Positions 54,822 to 62,712 of a stretch of 64,000 nt of DNA are shown piece by piece (positions within the stretch are counted from its first letter, which is position 1; each line of letters begins with the position of its first letter). Below the pieces are notes generated by a model. The model ran no database searches and had not been told where the DNA came from. It saw nothing but the letters and a program-made list of their open reading frames with translations. This DNA is from HGM04593 sp045588485 (lineage in GTDB: Bacteria > Bacteroidota > Bacteroidia > Bacteroidales > Bacteroidaceae). The stretch spans positions 62,001-126,000 of the forward strand of contig JAZNEI010000089.1 in the NCBI GenBank assembly GCA_045588485.1, given 5' to 3'. Made by a program: the position numbers and the translations under genes.

Positions 54822-54858
54822 CCCCAGAACCGCCTATATAATTAAGGTAGTCCTGGGG
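54822..54858 (-). terminator. Hairpin after the second tyrosine recombinase
   Basis: Stem CCCCAG / CTGGGG with an inner CCT/AGG pair; AT-rich tail on the minus strand, 18 bases after the recombinase stop. Confidence 0.5.
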
Positions 54859-54876
54859 ATTATTATGTGTAGTAGT

Positions 54877-55464
54877 TTAGAAAGTCAAGCAATCATAGGT
54901 TTCGAGTATCTCCTCTTGCCGTAAGCCTAGATAGCGTTTGGTGATTGCAACGGAGCTATGGTTGAATAGTTCCATCAGCTTTACAAGTGCAAGTTCGCTG
55001 TTCTCGCCGTTCATTGTGTAAACCTGCCGGCCAAAGGTCTTGCGGAGCGAGTGGCAAGAGAAATTCTTCACCTTCAGCCGGTAGCGTTTCTTTGCCTCTT
55101 TAAGGATTACGTTTATTCGCTGAATGGTAAACACCGTTCCCTTCTGACTAAGGAATACCGGTGCGCTAATGCCGGTTGGGGCAATGTGATTATAGCATTC
55201 TGTTATATGCTGCCGTAGTTGTGGGTTCAGGCGTATGACTCTTGTCTTGCCTGTCTTCTTTTCAATTATGGTAAACTCTTCTGTGTTCAGAATCTGTCTC
55301 CATCTGAGAGCAAGAATGTCGGAAATTCTCAATCCTGTGAAACAGCCTATTGCCACAAGAAGCGAGATTTTGTAGTTTCCGTCTTTTGCTAAATTTCTAA
55401 TAAGGTTCATTGCGTCGGACCATACAAGATAGTCCGCTGTAGTCTTTGAATATTTAAGTCCCAT
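54877..55464 (-). CDS. Catalytic-domain tyrosine recombinase
   Basis: 195 residues from the ATG at 55464 (MGLKYSKTTADYL). All key residues are visible: TGLRISDIL (Arg), CHSLRKTFG (HxxR), LFNHSSVAITKRYLGL (His and the nucleophile Tyr). Compared with a normal integrase it lacks the N-terminal arm-binding and core-binding domains, as in the short recombinases of Bacteroidales that invert promoters or act as accessory recombinases of conjugative elements. It could act on inverted repeats in the neighbourhood, though I found no convincing pair. Confidence 0.85.
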   Translation of the reverse strand: MGLKYSKTTADYLVWSDAMNLIRNLAKDGNYKISLLVAIGCFTGLRISDILALRWRQILNTEEFTIIEKKTGKTRVIRLNPQLRQHITECYNHIAPTGISAPVFLSQKGTVFTIQRINVILKEAKKRYRLKVKNFSCHSLRKTFGRQVYTMNGENSELALVKLMELFNHSSVAITKRYLGLRQEEILETYDCLTF

Positions 55465-55590
55465 AATGTTCTGTTTTATTGGTTCGTAAATAATAATGAA
55501 TGTTCTCTTTTTGTGCTTTTTTGTAAGTGGTTGATTATTAGCGAAACGTTCACTAATTATCAAAGTGAATGTTTTTCAAACACAAAAAAC

Positions 55591-55620
55591 GGGAGAGGAT
55601 TTTGTGTGTTTTCCTCTCCC
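55591..55620 (-). terminator. Intrinsic terminator of the conjugative-element operon
   Basis: Perfect 9-bp stem GGGAGAGGA / TCCTCTCCC with minus-strand tail GTTTTTTGTG, just after the stop codon at 55652. Confidence 0.85.
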
Positions 55621-55651
55621 TGATAATGCGAATTATGTGATAATCTCCGTT

Positions 55652-56014
55652 CTATGATATTCGACTTTCTCTCAAATACTCGGTTATACGCTGTTCGTAG
55701 TTATCACATTTCTCGATATTTTCATCAAGTGTATTTACCAGACAATCGAGATATATGCCATCTATGAATTTCACAAGTTTCCGTTCCTCTGATAATAGCT
55801 TAATCTCAAAAAGGTCTGTTCCCTCATTTAGTGTGATTTGTACAAAACCGGTATGTATGAAACCTTGAACGCGGATTTCCATTCCGCTGTCTATAACCTT
55901 TGCTTGTCCCGGATCAATACCCCAAGACATAATGACTGTCATCTGCGTTTTTAGAATCTGCCAGATGTACATTGCAAGTTCGTAGTTTCTGTTTGTGTTT
56001 TCTGTTGCTTCCAT
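55652..56014 (-). CDS. Unknown 120-residue conjugative-element protein
   Basis: Start at the ATG at 56014, one base after the upstream peptidase-like stop; a longer frame overlapping that gene is less likely. The protein (MEATENTNRNYELAMYIWQI, then QGFIHTGFVQITLNEGTDLF) looks like a small alpha/beta fold. Probably translated with the peptidase-like gene. Confidence 0.65.
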   Translation of the reverse strand: MEATENTNRNYELAMYIWQILKTQMTVIMSWGIDPGQAKVIDSGMEIRVQGFIHTGFVQITLNEGTDLFEIKLLSEERKLVKFIDGIYLDCLVNTLDENIEKCDNYEQRITEYLRESRIS

Positions 56015-56015
56015 A

Positions 56016-56975
56016 TTACGCTGTGTACTTTTCATCGTCAATACTCTTGTTAAGTTCACGTACTTCGTCAATGATATTCTGGTAATCATCGACGCTGAGT
56101 TTACTGAAATAGTAGCCATACCACTCCTTGAGTTCTTCGCCTGTTATATCGGGATTGCATCTTAATACATCTTCTGCAATCATATAAAGTTCTTCCATTT
56201 CGTCCCAATAAAGATTACCATAACTGTAACCTTCATATTTATGAGGATAGACTTCTGTGCAGTTCTCGATTATATGCTCAACGAATTTCTGACAATTCAG
56301 TAGGTCGTTCTTATCGGTAAACTCCTCGTCGGTATGTGGTTTGTAGTATCCGCAGGACATATTGATGCAACTTACTTCTACACCGCGCTCCTTCAACTCC
56401 AATACATCTGTCATCATACCATCTTCGGGTTTGTATCTAAATAGATGGTGGTCGGTTGCTTTAATGAACTCCTCGCTACAAAGCTCGGTGAAGGATATTG
56501 AGGTGATGAGGTCCTTATTACCCCTACGATCACACTGTATTACAAAGCGGCAATCGGTAAAGAATGCAATATCTGCTTGTGCTGAACCGCGGCAGCCTAT
56601 CTCTTCTTCTACAAAGAAGGCGGCTTTCATATGGTCATACTTCTGCAGGCATTTAAGCGCAATCCAAATGCCGTTCTTGTCATCTGCGCCAAGCCCCTCT
56701 TGTCTATGGTTCTTGGGCGAGTAACCGAAAATTACATCTTCTGATTCTATACAGACAAAATCTTTGCTGTGGGTTTTCTGTACCTGATCAAGGTGAGCAA
56801 TAATACAGCAATAACTATTTGCTTTACCTTTTGTCACATAGATATTTCCTTTTGCATCGGTTGTTACTTCTGCTTCGGGTATATTGTTATAAATCCATCG
56901 CTTGATGAATCGTCGCATCTTCTTTTCCCCACCTGACGGAGAATAAATACTGTATAGTGTCTTTAATAGTTCCAT
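56016..56975 (-). CDS. M20/M42-type metallopeptidase-like protein
   Basis: 319 residues. Metal-site motifs appear in the right order: HLD (61-63), GLGADDKNG (94-102), EEEIGCRGS (123-131), CDRRG (148-152) and KPHTDEE. This corresponds to the dinuclear zinc site and catalytic Glu of M20/M42 aminopeptidases and deacylases. The C-terminal 80 residues are acidic and extra. It lies in an operon of conjugative-element genes of unknown function; its substrate is not evident. Confidence 0.8.
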   Translation of the reverse strand: MELLKTLYSIYSPSGGEKKMRRFIKRWIYNNIPEAEVTTDAKGNIYVTKGKANSYCCIIAHLDQVQKTHSKDFVCIESEDVIFGYSPKNHRQEGLGADDKNGIWIALKCLQKYDHMKAAFFVEEEIGCRGSAQADIAFFTDCRFVIQCDRRGNKDLITSISFTELCSEEFIKATDHHLFRYKPEDGMMTDVLELKERGVEVSCINMSCGYYKPHTDEEFTDKNDLLNCQKFVEHIIENCTEVYPHKYEGYSYGNLYWDEMEELYMIAEDVLRCNPDITGEELKEWYGYYFSKLSVDDYQNIIDEVRELNKSIDDEKYTA

Positions 56976-57011
56976 TGTGTTTCTATTTTAATGGTTAATG
57001 ATTTGTGATTG

Positions 57012-58562
57012 TTAGGCACACAAGGTAAGCGAATATCCAAAGGGGAGGTTTGTTTCAATATCCACCTCGTTGAAATACTCATCACCGTATCTGTGCCAAT
57101 CGTTTTCTATAAGGTTTGTTCTTAGAGTGTCGATATGGATTGTCTTTCTTACGTAGCAGTTAAGTTCCTGGTTCCACTCGTTGAAATGGGTAATCTCATC
57201 TTCGTCCTCATAGTAGTCGGCATCATACTCGCTGTAATGCCAATGCTCTTGCTTATACTGTTCTTCTGCCTTGTCGGCACAATCGTCGCGGCAATAATCC
57301 AGTTCTGTCATTTCGGAATATGCCCCCTCGGAGGTTACAAATGCTTTGCCACAGATTGGACACTCTGATACATCGTCTTTATGATAATAGGCATCTTCGC
57401 TCTCTATCCATACGAACTCACTAAGATTCTCGGTATCTACATAATACTCGTGGCCGTGTACATAGCAGAGGGTGGTATCGTAACAAGAGTAACCGTGATA
57501 ATCGTCGTATGAATCGTACTCCTCCTCTTCCAATGCACCTTCAGTTGTTGCAAGGTCATAATCACCTTCGCCGTAATTTGTGGCGATGCGAGTGTCGATA
57601 TTGTACCACTTAAAACTGTCCTGATAAGAAAGGTAATCCTCGTAGTCAAGGTTGCACTTTATGCGGAATTTCTTCTCAAAAAGACTGTTGCCCTCTGTAT
57701 CGACAAAGTTTCTGGGTTCTCCACAACCAGCTGTTATCTGTTTGTAACCGTCGATCTCGCCTTTCTCAATCAAAGCGTCGATTAGTGCTTTCTTGTAAAT
57801 TTCGTTGCCGTTGGTGGCGTATTGTCGCTCGGCTAACCTCCAAACTTTATCATCTTGGTCAAAGACTTCTGTGTAGATGATGCAACGTGCTATTATTTTA
57901 CCTTCGCTATTTTCAAGATAGGCAACTTTTGCCTTTACTGAGTTTTTGTAGAAGTAGAAATACTCCTTGTCTACCATACAACTTCCGAAGTTTCCTTGAA
58001 GGTACTCTGATGAGTAGATTCTCTCAAAATCATCGTTTACAAAAAGTGTGTATTGCGGTATCTTTCCTACAGCGTATGCTTTCCACTCAAGCGAGAATTC
58101 TTCGCATAGCCAGTTAATGACGCTCTCTGGAAGGTTCTGCCCGAAAGGTGTGTCTAAAATCAAGGTACGAAAGAACTTACCGCATTTCATCTTGAATATT
58201 CTATCGTTATTCTCGTGGTTGATGTAACGAATGGAATTATGGTCTTCGTCCTCACAAATACCGTTGTTGCAGTCTGTGGAGTATTTGTTGCTGCCATAAA
58301 ATTTGTCTATCAGGGTTACAATGTAGGGCAGGTCAATGGCAGCATCTCTTATTTTGCCGGTGAGTGTCTGTTTGAGTGTCTGCATATCTGATATGTGCAG
58401 GAGTTCGTAGTTGCCACTCTTCACGGCATCGTGTAGCAATCGCTTGTCTTTAATAAATGACAATAGTATCTTGTTCTTGCGGCTTTTTGTTCCGTTGCTG
58501 TGATAGTTGAGTCCGAATATCTCTTTAAACTCGTCGTAGTTTTGAAATTTGTAGTATAACAT
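57012..58562 (-). CDS. Large hypothetical protein of Bacteroidales mobile elements
   Basis: 516 residues. No known domain apart from a possible zinc knuckle in the C-terminal third (CPICGKAF...LDYCRDDC, about 430-456). This is surrounded by very acidic, Tyr-rich sequence (EEEEYDSYDDYHGYSCYD). The acidic tyrosine-rich part could mimic DNA or bind basic proteins (inference). Confidence 0.65.
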   Translation of the reverse strand: MLYYKFQNYDEFKEIFGLNYHSNGTKSRKNKILLSFIKDKRLLHDAVKSGNYELLHISDMQTLKQTLTGKIRDAAIDLPYIVTLIDKFYGSNKYSTDCNNGICEDEDHNSIRYINHENNDRIFKMKCGKFFRTLILDTPFGQNLPESVINWLCEEFSLEWKAYAVGKIPQYTLFVNDDFERIYSSEYLQGNFGSCMVDKEYFYFYKNSVKAKVAYLENSEGKIIARCIIYTEVFDQDDKVWRLAERQYATNGNEIYKKALIDALIEKGEIDGYKQITAGCGEPRNFVDTEGNSLFEKKFRIKCNLDYEDYLSYQDSFKWYNIDTRIATNYGEGDYDLATTEGALEEEEYDSYDDYHGYSCYDTTLCYVHGHEYYVDTENLSEFVWIESEDAYYHKDDVSECPICGKAFVTSEGAYSEMTELDYCRDDCADKAEEQYKQEHWHYSEYDADYYEDEDEITHFNEWNQELNCYVRKTIHIDTLRTNLIENDWHRYGDEYFNEVDIETNLPFGYSLTLCA

Positions 58563-58675
58563 AAATTGTTTGTGTTTTGATTGTTTGTAATTGGGTTAAA
58601 TGAAAAAAGAGAGGGCCACCGTTTGTATTGGTAGTCCTCTCTTCTAGTTTGTTACCGGGCATTGCGCCCTTGTTT

Positions 58676-59671
58676 TTAGCCAAGGAACCAGCTATATGTC
58701 TCATCTGTATGCTCGATAGCTTTCTGTATTCCTATGGCAAAATCTGTACAATTCTGATTTCTTTCGAGCCACTTATCTACGTAGCTCGCCTTAACAGCTT
58801 CATTAAGCAGCTGCATAAGATTCCAACAGGTTATATCCTCGCCCTCTCGTTTGCCGAAGTTGGGGTTTGAGGTATAGTTTCGTGTTGCGGCGTTGATTGC
58901 CTGGTCTCCCAAGATTATCTCGGGGAGCTCACGCTGTTGTTCTGTCGGCAGTGCTTGATACAATCTCAAGCGACCGATAATCTGACAAAATTGTTGTTCT
59001 GTGATTGTTGTTCTGCCCAGGTTCTCAAGGAGGGTTAGGTTCTCCTCTTTCTTGGGCTCAAATTGTCTGAATAGTTGAGTGGCTTTCTCCAGTAGGTCAA
59101 GTTCTGTAAGGCACTCGATTGTTCCGCTGTAACCATCGCATGTGAGCATAAGGTTACTGCATACTCTTACCTGCCATCCTACAAACACCTTGAATCTCTC
59201 AGGTGATTTCTTGGCATAAAGCTTATCCTCGTTGTAAGCGCGGACACCACCTATGCAAAGGTAGATTGTCTGTCCGTTGATTTCTCGCGTGAGGTCTTTG
59301 ATATGACTGCACCAAGCCAAACGTTGGTAGAATAGTGTCTTTTCATCCTCACTAAGCTCGTTTGCTTTCTTGTGCAGGGCTGACGGCACTCTTCCAATGA
59401 TGGGGTGCGATGCTCTGCACTCTGTTTCGGTTAATTCTCCGAAGATATTACTTGCTGCCTCGCGTACAACATCTATGAATTGCTGATGCGCTATCGTTAG
59501 GCTGTTATCCGAGAATGTCGGTACAATGCAGCGGTTGAGTTCTTCGATTGTTACCGCCTGTGTATTGCTCTCGATAAAGTTAGGATGCTCGTTGTCGATT
59601 ATCCCTTCTGTTGTTGATACTATCGTTCCTCTCTCGGGCACGATTGTAAGTGGGTTGTTGTTTGTCTCCAT
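58676..59671 (-). CDS. DUF3871 family protein
   Basis: 331 residues with the features of DUF3871, a family found on Bacteroidales conjugative elements: VREAASNIFGELTETECRAS, HPIIGRVPSALHKKANEL, ICIGGVRAYNEDKLYA-like stretch and NFGKREGEDITCWNLMQLLN. The layout recalls phage-type proteins that bind DNA, but the role is unknown. First long gene of the minus-strand operon. Confidence 0.8.
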   Translation of the reverse strand: METNNNPLTIVPERGTIVSTTEGIIDNEHPNFIESNTQAVTIEELNRCIVPTFSDNSLTIAHQQFIDVVREAASNIFGELTETECRASHPIIGRVPSALHKKANELSEDEKTLFYQRLAWCSHIKDLTREINGQTIYLCIGGVRAYNEDKLYAKKSPERFKVFVGWQVRVCSNLMLTCDGYSGTIECLTELDLLEKATQLFRQFEPKKEENLTLLENLGRTTITEQQFCQIIGRLRLYQALPTEQQRELPEIILGDQAINAATRNYTSNPNFGKREGEDITCWNLMQLLNEAVKASYVDKWLERNQNCTDFAIGIQKAIEHTDETYSWFLG

Positions 59672-59843
59672 TTGTTATCTGTTTTTAGGTTAATGAATTG
59701 CATAAAAGAAAAGAAACCAAGAATTACGTTAATTACTGCTTAGTTCTTAATGTTTCTTAGTTTCTTGTATGTTTTTGTCAAGGCTAATATGGCCTCTAAA
59801 ATGACTATAAAAGTCTCTAATTTTTTCACATAGTTGTGCGTGT

Positions 59844-60023
59844 TTAGGTTGTTTTTACTTCGGCCGATTCAGTTTGTGCATCGGCTGGTTCTGTTGTTGT
59901 TTGTACTTGGGCTTTCTGGAATCTACCCTTAAATCTGTCATACAAATCGACTGCTACGCCGATTGCAATTACGATTGAAGCCGCTGTATTTGCAGCTCTC
60001 AGTGTTTTTGAAAAGTTACTCAT
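59844..60023 (-). CDS. 59-residue small membrane-associated protein
   Basis: ATG at 60023, TAA at 59844-59846. Starts MSNFSKTLRAANTAASIVIA with a short hydrophobic helix (TAASIVIAIGVAVDLY) and a Gln/Thr/Ala-rich polar tail. It is placed just upstream of DUF3871 in the same direction, typical of small conserved genes of these elements. Confidence 0.5.
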   Translation of the reverse strand: MSNFSKTLRAANTAASIVIAIGVAVDLYDRFKGRFQKAQVQTTTEPADAQTESAEVKTT

Positions 60024-60240
60024 TTGGTTGTTTACTTTTTTGTTATTAATACTGTGTTGTTTCTCTCTATTTTCTCTGTTTACTATTTATTTTCTATTAA
60101 ATTGTTGATTATTACATATATAAGGCTTTGAGGGAGTGTAAAACGGAGAGAAAATATAGGCTATACTCTGCGAAAAATGCATTTTTTTATCAACTTTCGC
60201 AGAGTATCGAGGGGGGGCTTGAAAATATTAGTGCTGCAAT

Positions 60241-60314
60241 ATTGAAAATTATCGGAATTATCAATTGAAAATTGTCGGAATTGTTGTTTGTTATTGTTTG
60301 TTTGTATATCTTTG
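60241..60314 (+). promoter_or_regulatory. Promoter of the DUF4143 ATPase with upstream direct repeats
   Basis: TTG (60284-60286), 20 bases, TATCTTTG (60307-60314). Just upstream a 19-base unit (ATTGAAAATTATCGGAATT) is repeated with one change at 60241-60259 and 60264-60282, a plausible activator or repressor site. Confidence 0.6.
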
Positions 60315-60341
60315 ACAACGTAATATTAAATCCATAGAGTT

Positions 60342-61607
60342 ATGTACCATAGCAGATTAGTTGAAAAAGAGATTGAACTGAAATTGAGAACATCGGGTGC
60401 AGTTGTTGTTGCAGGACCAAAATTCTGCGGCAAAACAACAACTTGTATGCTCTTCCAAAAGAGTTTTGTCAAGTTGAATACAAAGCAAAGTATTGCTATG
60501 GCAAGAATGAATCCAAAGGCTGTTCTGCAAGGTGAAAAACCTAGATTGATTGACGAATGGCAGAAAGCACCGGATATATGGAATCAAGTAAAAGATGAAC
60601 TTGATTTTAATTATGAATTTGGTAAATACATATTGACAGGTAGTTCAACCCCTGCTGATAAAACTGAAGTACATCATAGTGGAGCCGGCAGGATTACTCC
60701 TGTAAAGATGCGTCCTATGAGCCTGTGGGAATCCAAAGAATCAAAAGGTACTGTTTCTTTGATGGATTTGTTTAGCGGAGGTAATGAATTTCCGTGGGAC
60801 TTAAATAGTGATTTCACACTTAACGATGTTGCGTACTTGATTTGTCGTGGAGGATGGCCTATTTCGGTACTTGCTCCGGAGGAGATTTCCATTGAGATTA
60901 CAAAGAACTATTGGAATGGGCTTTTTGTTTTTGAGGATTGCGAGAACGAACGTTTCAGGAATAAGAAACCCGAGGTGCTGAAAATGATTGTAAGAAGTTA
61001 TGCCCGTCACATTTCTACAGAGGCGGCAATCTCAACCATCATAGCCGATGTGAGACAAAGCAACGAACGCAAGATGGATGAAAAGACTTTTGATGACTAC
61101 AAAGAGGCTTTACAAGATTTATACATACTTGAAGATATGCCTGCTTGGAATCCGAATATCCGTTCCAAGACTTCAATCCGCTCAACTCCAACAAGGCACT
61201 TCGTAGATACTTCAATAGCTTGCAGAGCACTTGGAGTTATGCCGGAAGATTTAATGCGTGACCTTGAAACTTTTGGACTGTTTTTTGAGGACATGGCTGT
61301 TAGGGACTTAAGAATATATGCCGGAACCTTTGGCGGTGAAGTGCTACATTATAGAGACAATGCCGGTTTGGAGTGTGATGCCGTGATACATCTTGAAGAT
61401 GGTAGCTGGGGTGCCGTAGAGATTAAACTTGGTGGCGATGACCTAATAGAGGCTGGTGCAAATTCGCTTAAATTACTTAAATCAAAAATCGAAGAAAAGA
61501 GTGATGAGAAAAGCCCTTCTTTCTTAATGGTACTAACAGCAACGGGCGGTGCATATAGAAGAGAAGATGGCGTTTTTGTGGCACCCATAAATTTACTAAA
61601 ACCATAA
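60342..61607 (+). CDS. DUF4143-family ATPase
   Basis: 421 residues. AAA_14 ATPase with Walker A GPKFCGKT (25-32), Walker B-like PRLIDEWQ and sensor region YILTGSSTP; the DUF4143 C-terminal domain contains a PD-(D/E)XK-like strand pair (ECDAVIH, WGAVEIKLG). Members are very common in gut Bacteroidales and often occur beside mobile elements; their function is unknown. Transcribed alone from a clear promoter. Confidence 0.9.
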   Translation: MYHSRLVEKEIELKLRTSGAVVVAGPKFCGKTTTCMLFQKSFVKLNTKQSIAMARMNPKAVLQGEKPRLIDEWQKAPDIWNQVKDELDFNYEFGKYILTGSSTPADKTEVHHSGAGRITPVKMRPMSLWESKESKGTVSLMDLFSGGNEFPWDLNSDFTLNDVAYLICRGGWPISVLAPEEISIEITKNYWNGLFVFEDCENERFRNKKPEVLKMIVRSYARHISTEAAISTIIADVRQSNERKMDEKTFDDYKEALQDLYILEDMPAWNPNIRSKTSIRSTPTRHFVDTSIACRALGVMPEDLMRDLETFGLFFEDMAVRDLRIYAGTFGGEVLHYRDNAGLECDAVIHLEDGSWGAVEIKLGGDDLIEAGANSLKLLKSKIEEKSDEKSPSFLMVLTATGGAYRREDGVFVAPINLLKP

Positions 61608-61628
61608 TTCTTGCTATCCGAAAAAAAG

Positions 61629-61669
61629 AACCACCTTGCCGCAGTCTCTTCAACTGTAGCTTGGTGGTT
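61629..61669. terminator. Hairpin after the DUF4143 gene, possibly bidirectional
   Basis: Stem AACCACC / GGTGGTT with a long loop; the minus strand has a CTTTTTTT tail, the plus strand has none. Confidence 0.45.
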
Positions 61670-62062
61670 TAATAGTTCAATGCTTTCGTCTAAGGTGCTT
61701 GACTCATAGATTACTTGCACATCTTCTATTCTTCCAATAAGACACGGACGCTCTTCGCACTTTCCGGACTTACCAGGTATAAATGAATTTTGTGTTTTAT
61801 ATTTAGTTGCTATGTCCCCTCTCTAAAGGCCGGACTATAGCTCTTTCTATTTATAAGGCGGTCAGGGGATTTGAGACGGTAGAAAAAATTGCAGGCTTTT
61901 AATCGTTTTTTATCTACATTATTCTATCTTTGCAATAAGAAATGTTTCCTAAATGTTTCCTAATTTATTTTTAAAAGTTAATTAACAGGAAGTACAAATC
62001 GGTTTAAGAAGCTATAAAACAGTCAATTAAAGCACTCGGATTACATCGCTCAGTATATTTCT
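61670..62062. other. Non-coding stretch before the tRNA fragment
   Basis: No convincing gene. It contains an orphan -7 box TATCTTTG (61925-61932) and a tandem repeat ATGTTTCCTAA x2 (about 61942-61963), possibly the end of an element or a decayed region. Confidence 0.5.
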
Positions 62063-62111
62063 CAACAGACTCATAATCTGGAGGTCCCTGGTTCAAGCCC
62101 AGGCTGGCCCA
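62063..62111 (+). repeat. 3' fragment of a CAT-anticodon tRNA gene (attachment site of element 2)
   Basis: 49 bases matching the 3' two thirds of a tRNA-Met (or Ile, CAT): CAACAGA-CTCATAA-TCTG, T arm CCTGG-TTCAAGC-CCAGG and acceptor CTGGCCC plus A. The sequence to the left cannot supply the D arm or the 5' acceptor strand, so the tRNA is not functional. Confidence 0.85.
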
Positions 62112-62122
62112 CTTTAAAAATC

Positions 62123-62153
62123 AAGGAGTTACGAAATTCGTAACTCCTTTTTT
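62123..62153 (+). terminator. Terminator downstream of the tRNA fragment
   Basis: Stem AAGGAGTTACGAA / TTCGTAACTCCTT followed by TTTT. Confidence 0.85.
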
Positions 62154-62161
62154 CTTGCCTT

Positions 62162-62183
62162 TGCGTAAACAATGCGTAAACAA
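62162..62183 (+). repeat. Tandem TGCGTAAACAA repeats
   Basis: Two adjacent 11-base copies (62162-62172, 62173-62183) between the tRNA fragment and the integrase, analogous to the AGTTAAACC repeats next to tRNA-Phe. Confidence 0.6.
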
Positions 62184-62319
62184 ACTGTTTGAGTTGACCG
62201 TGTTTTACACATAGAATTTCAATGATGCTCTATGCAATCCTGTAATATCTTTACCCGAAGTTTTGTTAGTGCAACAACACTTTACGATTAAATAAACTCA
62301 AATATACTCCATTTGCATG

Positions 62320-62348
62320 TTGATTTACAGAATAATGTTGTAACTTTG
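62320..62348 (+). promoter_or_regulatory. Promoter of the integrase leader
   Basis: TTG (62320-62322), 18 bases, TAACTTTG (62341-62348). Confidence 0.55.
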
Positions 62349-62354
62349 CAAATG

Positions 62355-62652
62355 CAATGCATTTATGACAAACCATGACCAAGAGGTGCTCTTTCCTAAA
62401 AAGGAAAAGTGAGTTTGCCTAACCTTCGTGGGAGGGTCATCCCATTCCGATGAATCGAAGCGTAGAGGGAGTATTAGTCGGAAGATACTCTATTTCAAAC
62501 AATACGTGAGAGTTGCTTCAGGGGTTGAGACCGATTAGCAGAAGCCCGGTTACCAGTCAGCGACAGAAGACAACGAGATTGCACCGCTGCATATAACGAC
62601 AATGTTTTTATCCGTCAAAGGATAGGGACTCAGTGGTTATATGCAGCGTTTT
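62355..62652 (+). ncRNA. Long structured leader ending in a terminator-like hairpin before the integrase
   Basis: Between promoter and integrase lie about 350 untranslated bases with many short helices (TTTCC/GGAAA, CTTCG/CGAAG, GAGTAT/ATACTC). They end with a 13-bp stem CGCTGCATATAAC / GTTATATGCAGCG (62585-62597, 62636-62648) that contains an inner TATCC/GGATA hairpin and is followed by TTTTGTATA. I do not recognise a known riboswitch class. Confidence 0.45.
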
Positions 62653-62712
62653 GTATATGTACGCCTCACATTGCAAAGCGGCTGTATTCAGAGGTTATGT
62701 TGAACATAAACA

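Larger units (their letters stand above)
26201..62062. mobile_element. tRNA-Phe-proximal accessory island (right boundary uncertain)
   Basis: Begins with an integrase remnant beside tRNA-Phe and continues with replication, defence and conjugative-element-type genes of visibly lower GC than 1-18500. No second copy of the tRNA-Phe 3' end was seen, so the right limit is not defined; it may be a composite of several elements, since it holds a second tyrosine recombinase at 54877-55464 and ends at a tRNA 3' fragment. Confidence 0.5.

Noticed and set aside
61349..61720. Minus-strand frame overlapping the end of the DUF4143 gene, ending after a hairpin
   Set aside because: It overlaps a recognised protein and would be interrupted by the hairpin at 61629-61669.
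62355..62652. Cobalamin riboswitch in the integrase leader
   Set aside because: The conserved core strings of that class could not be found; only general helices are present.
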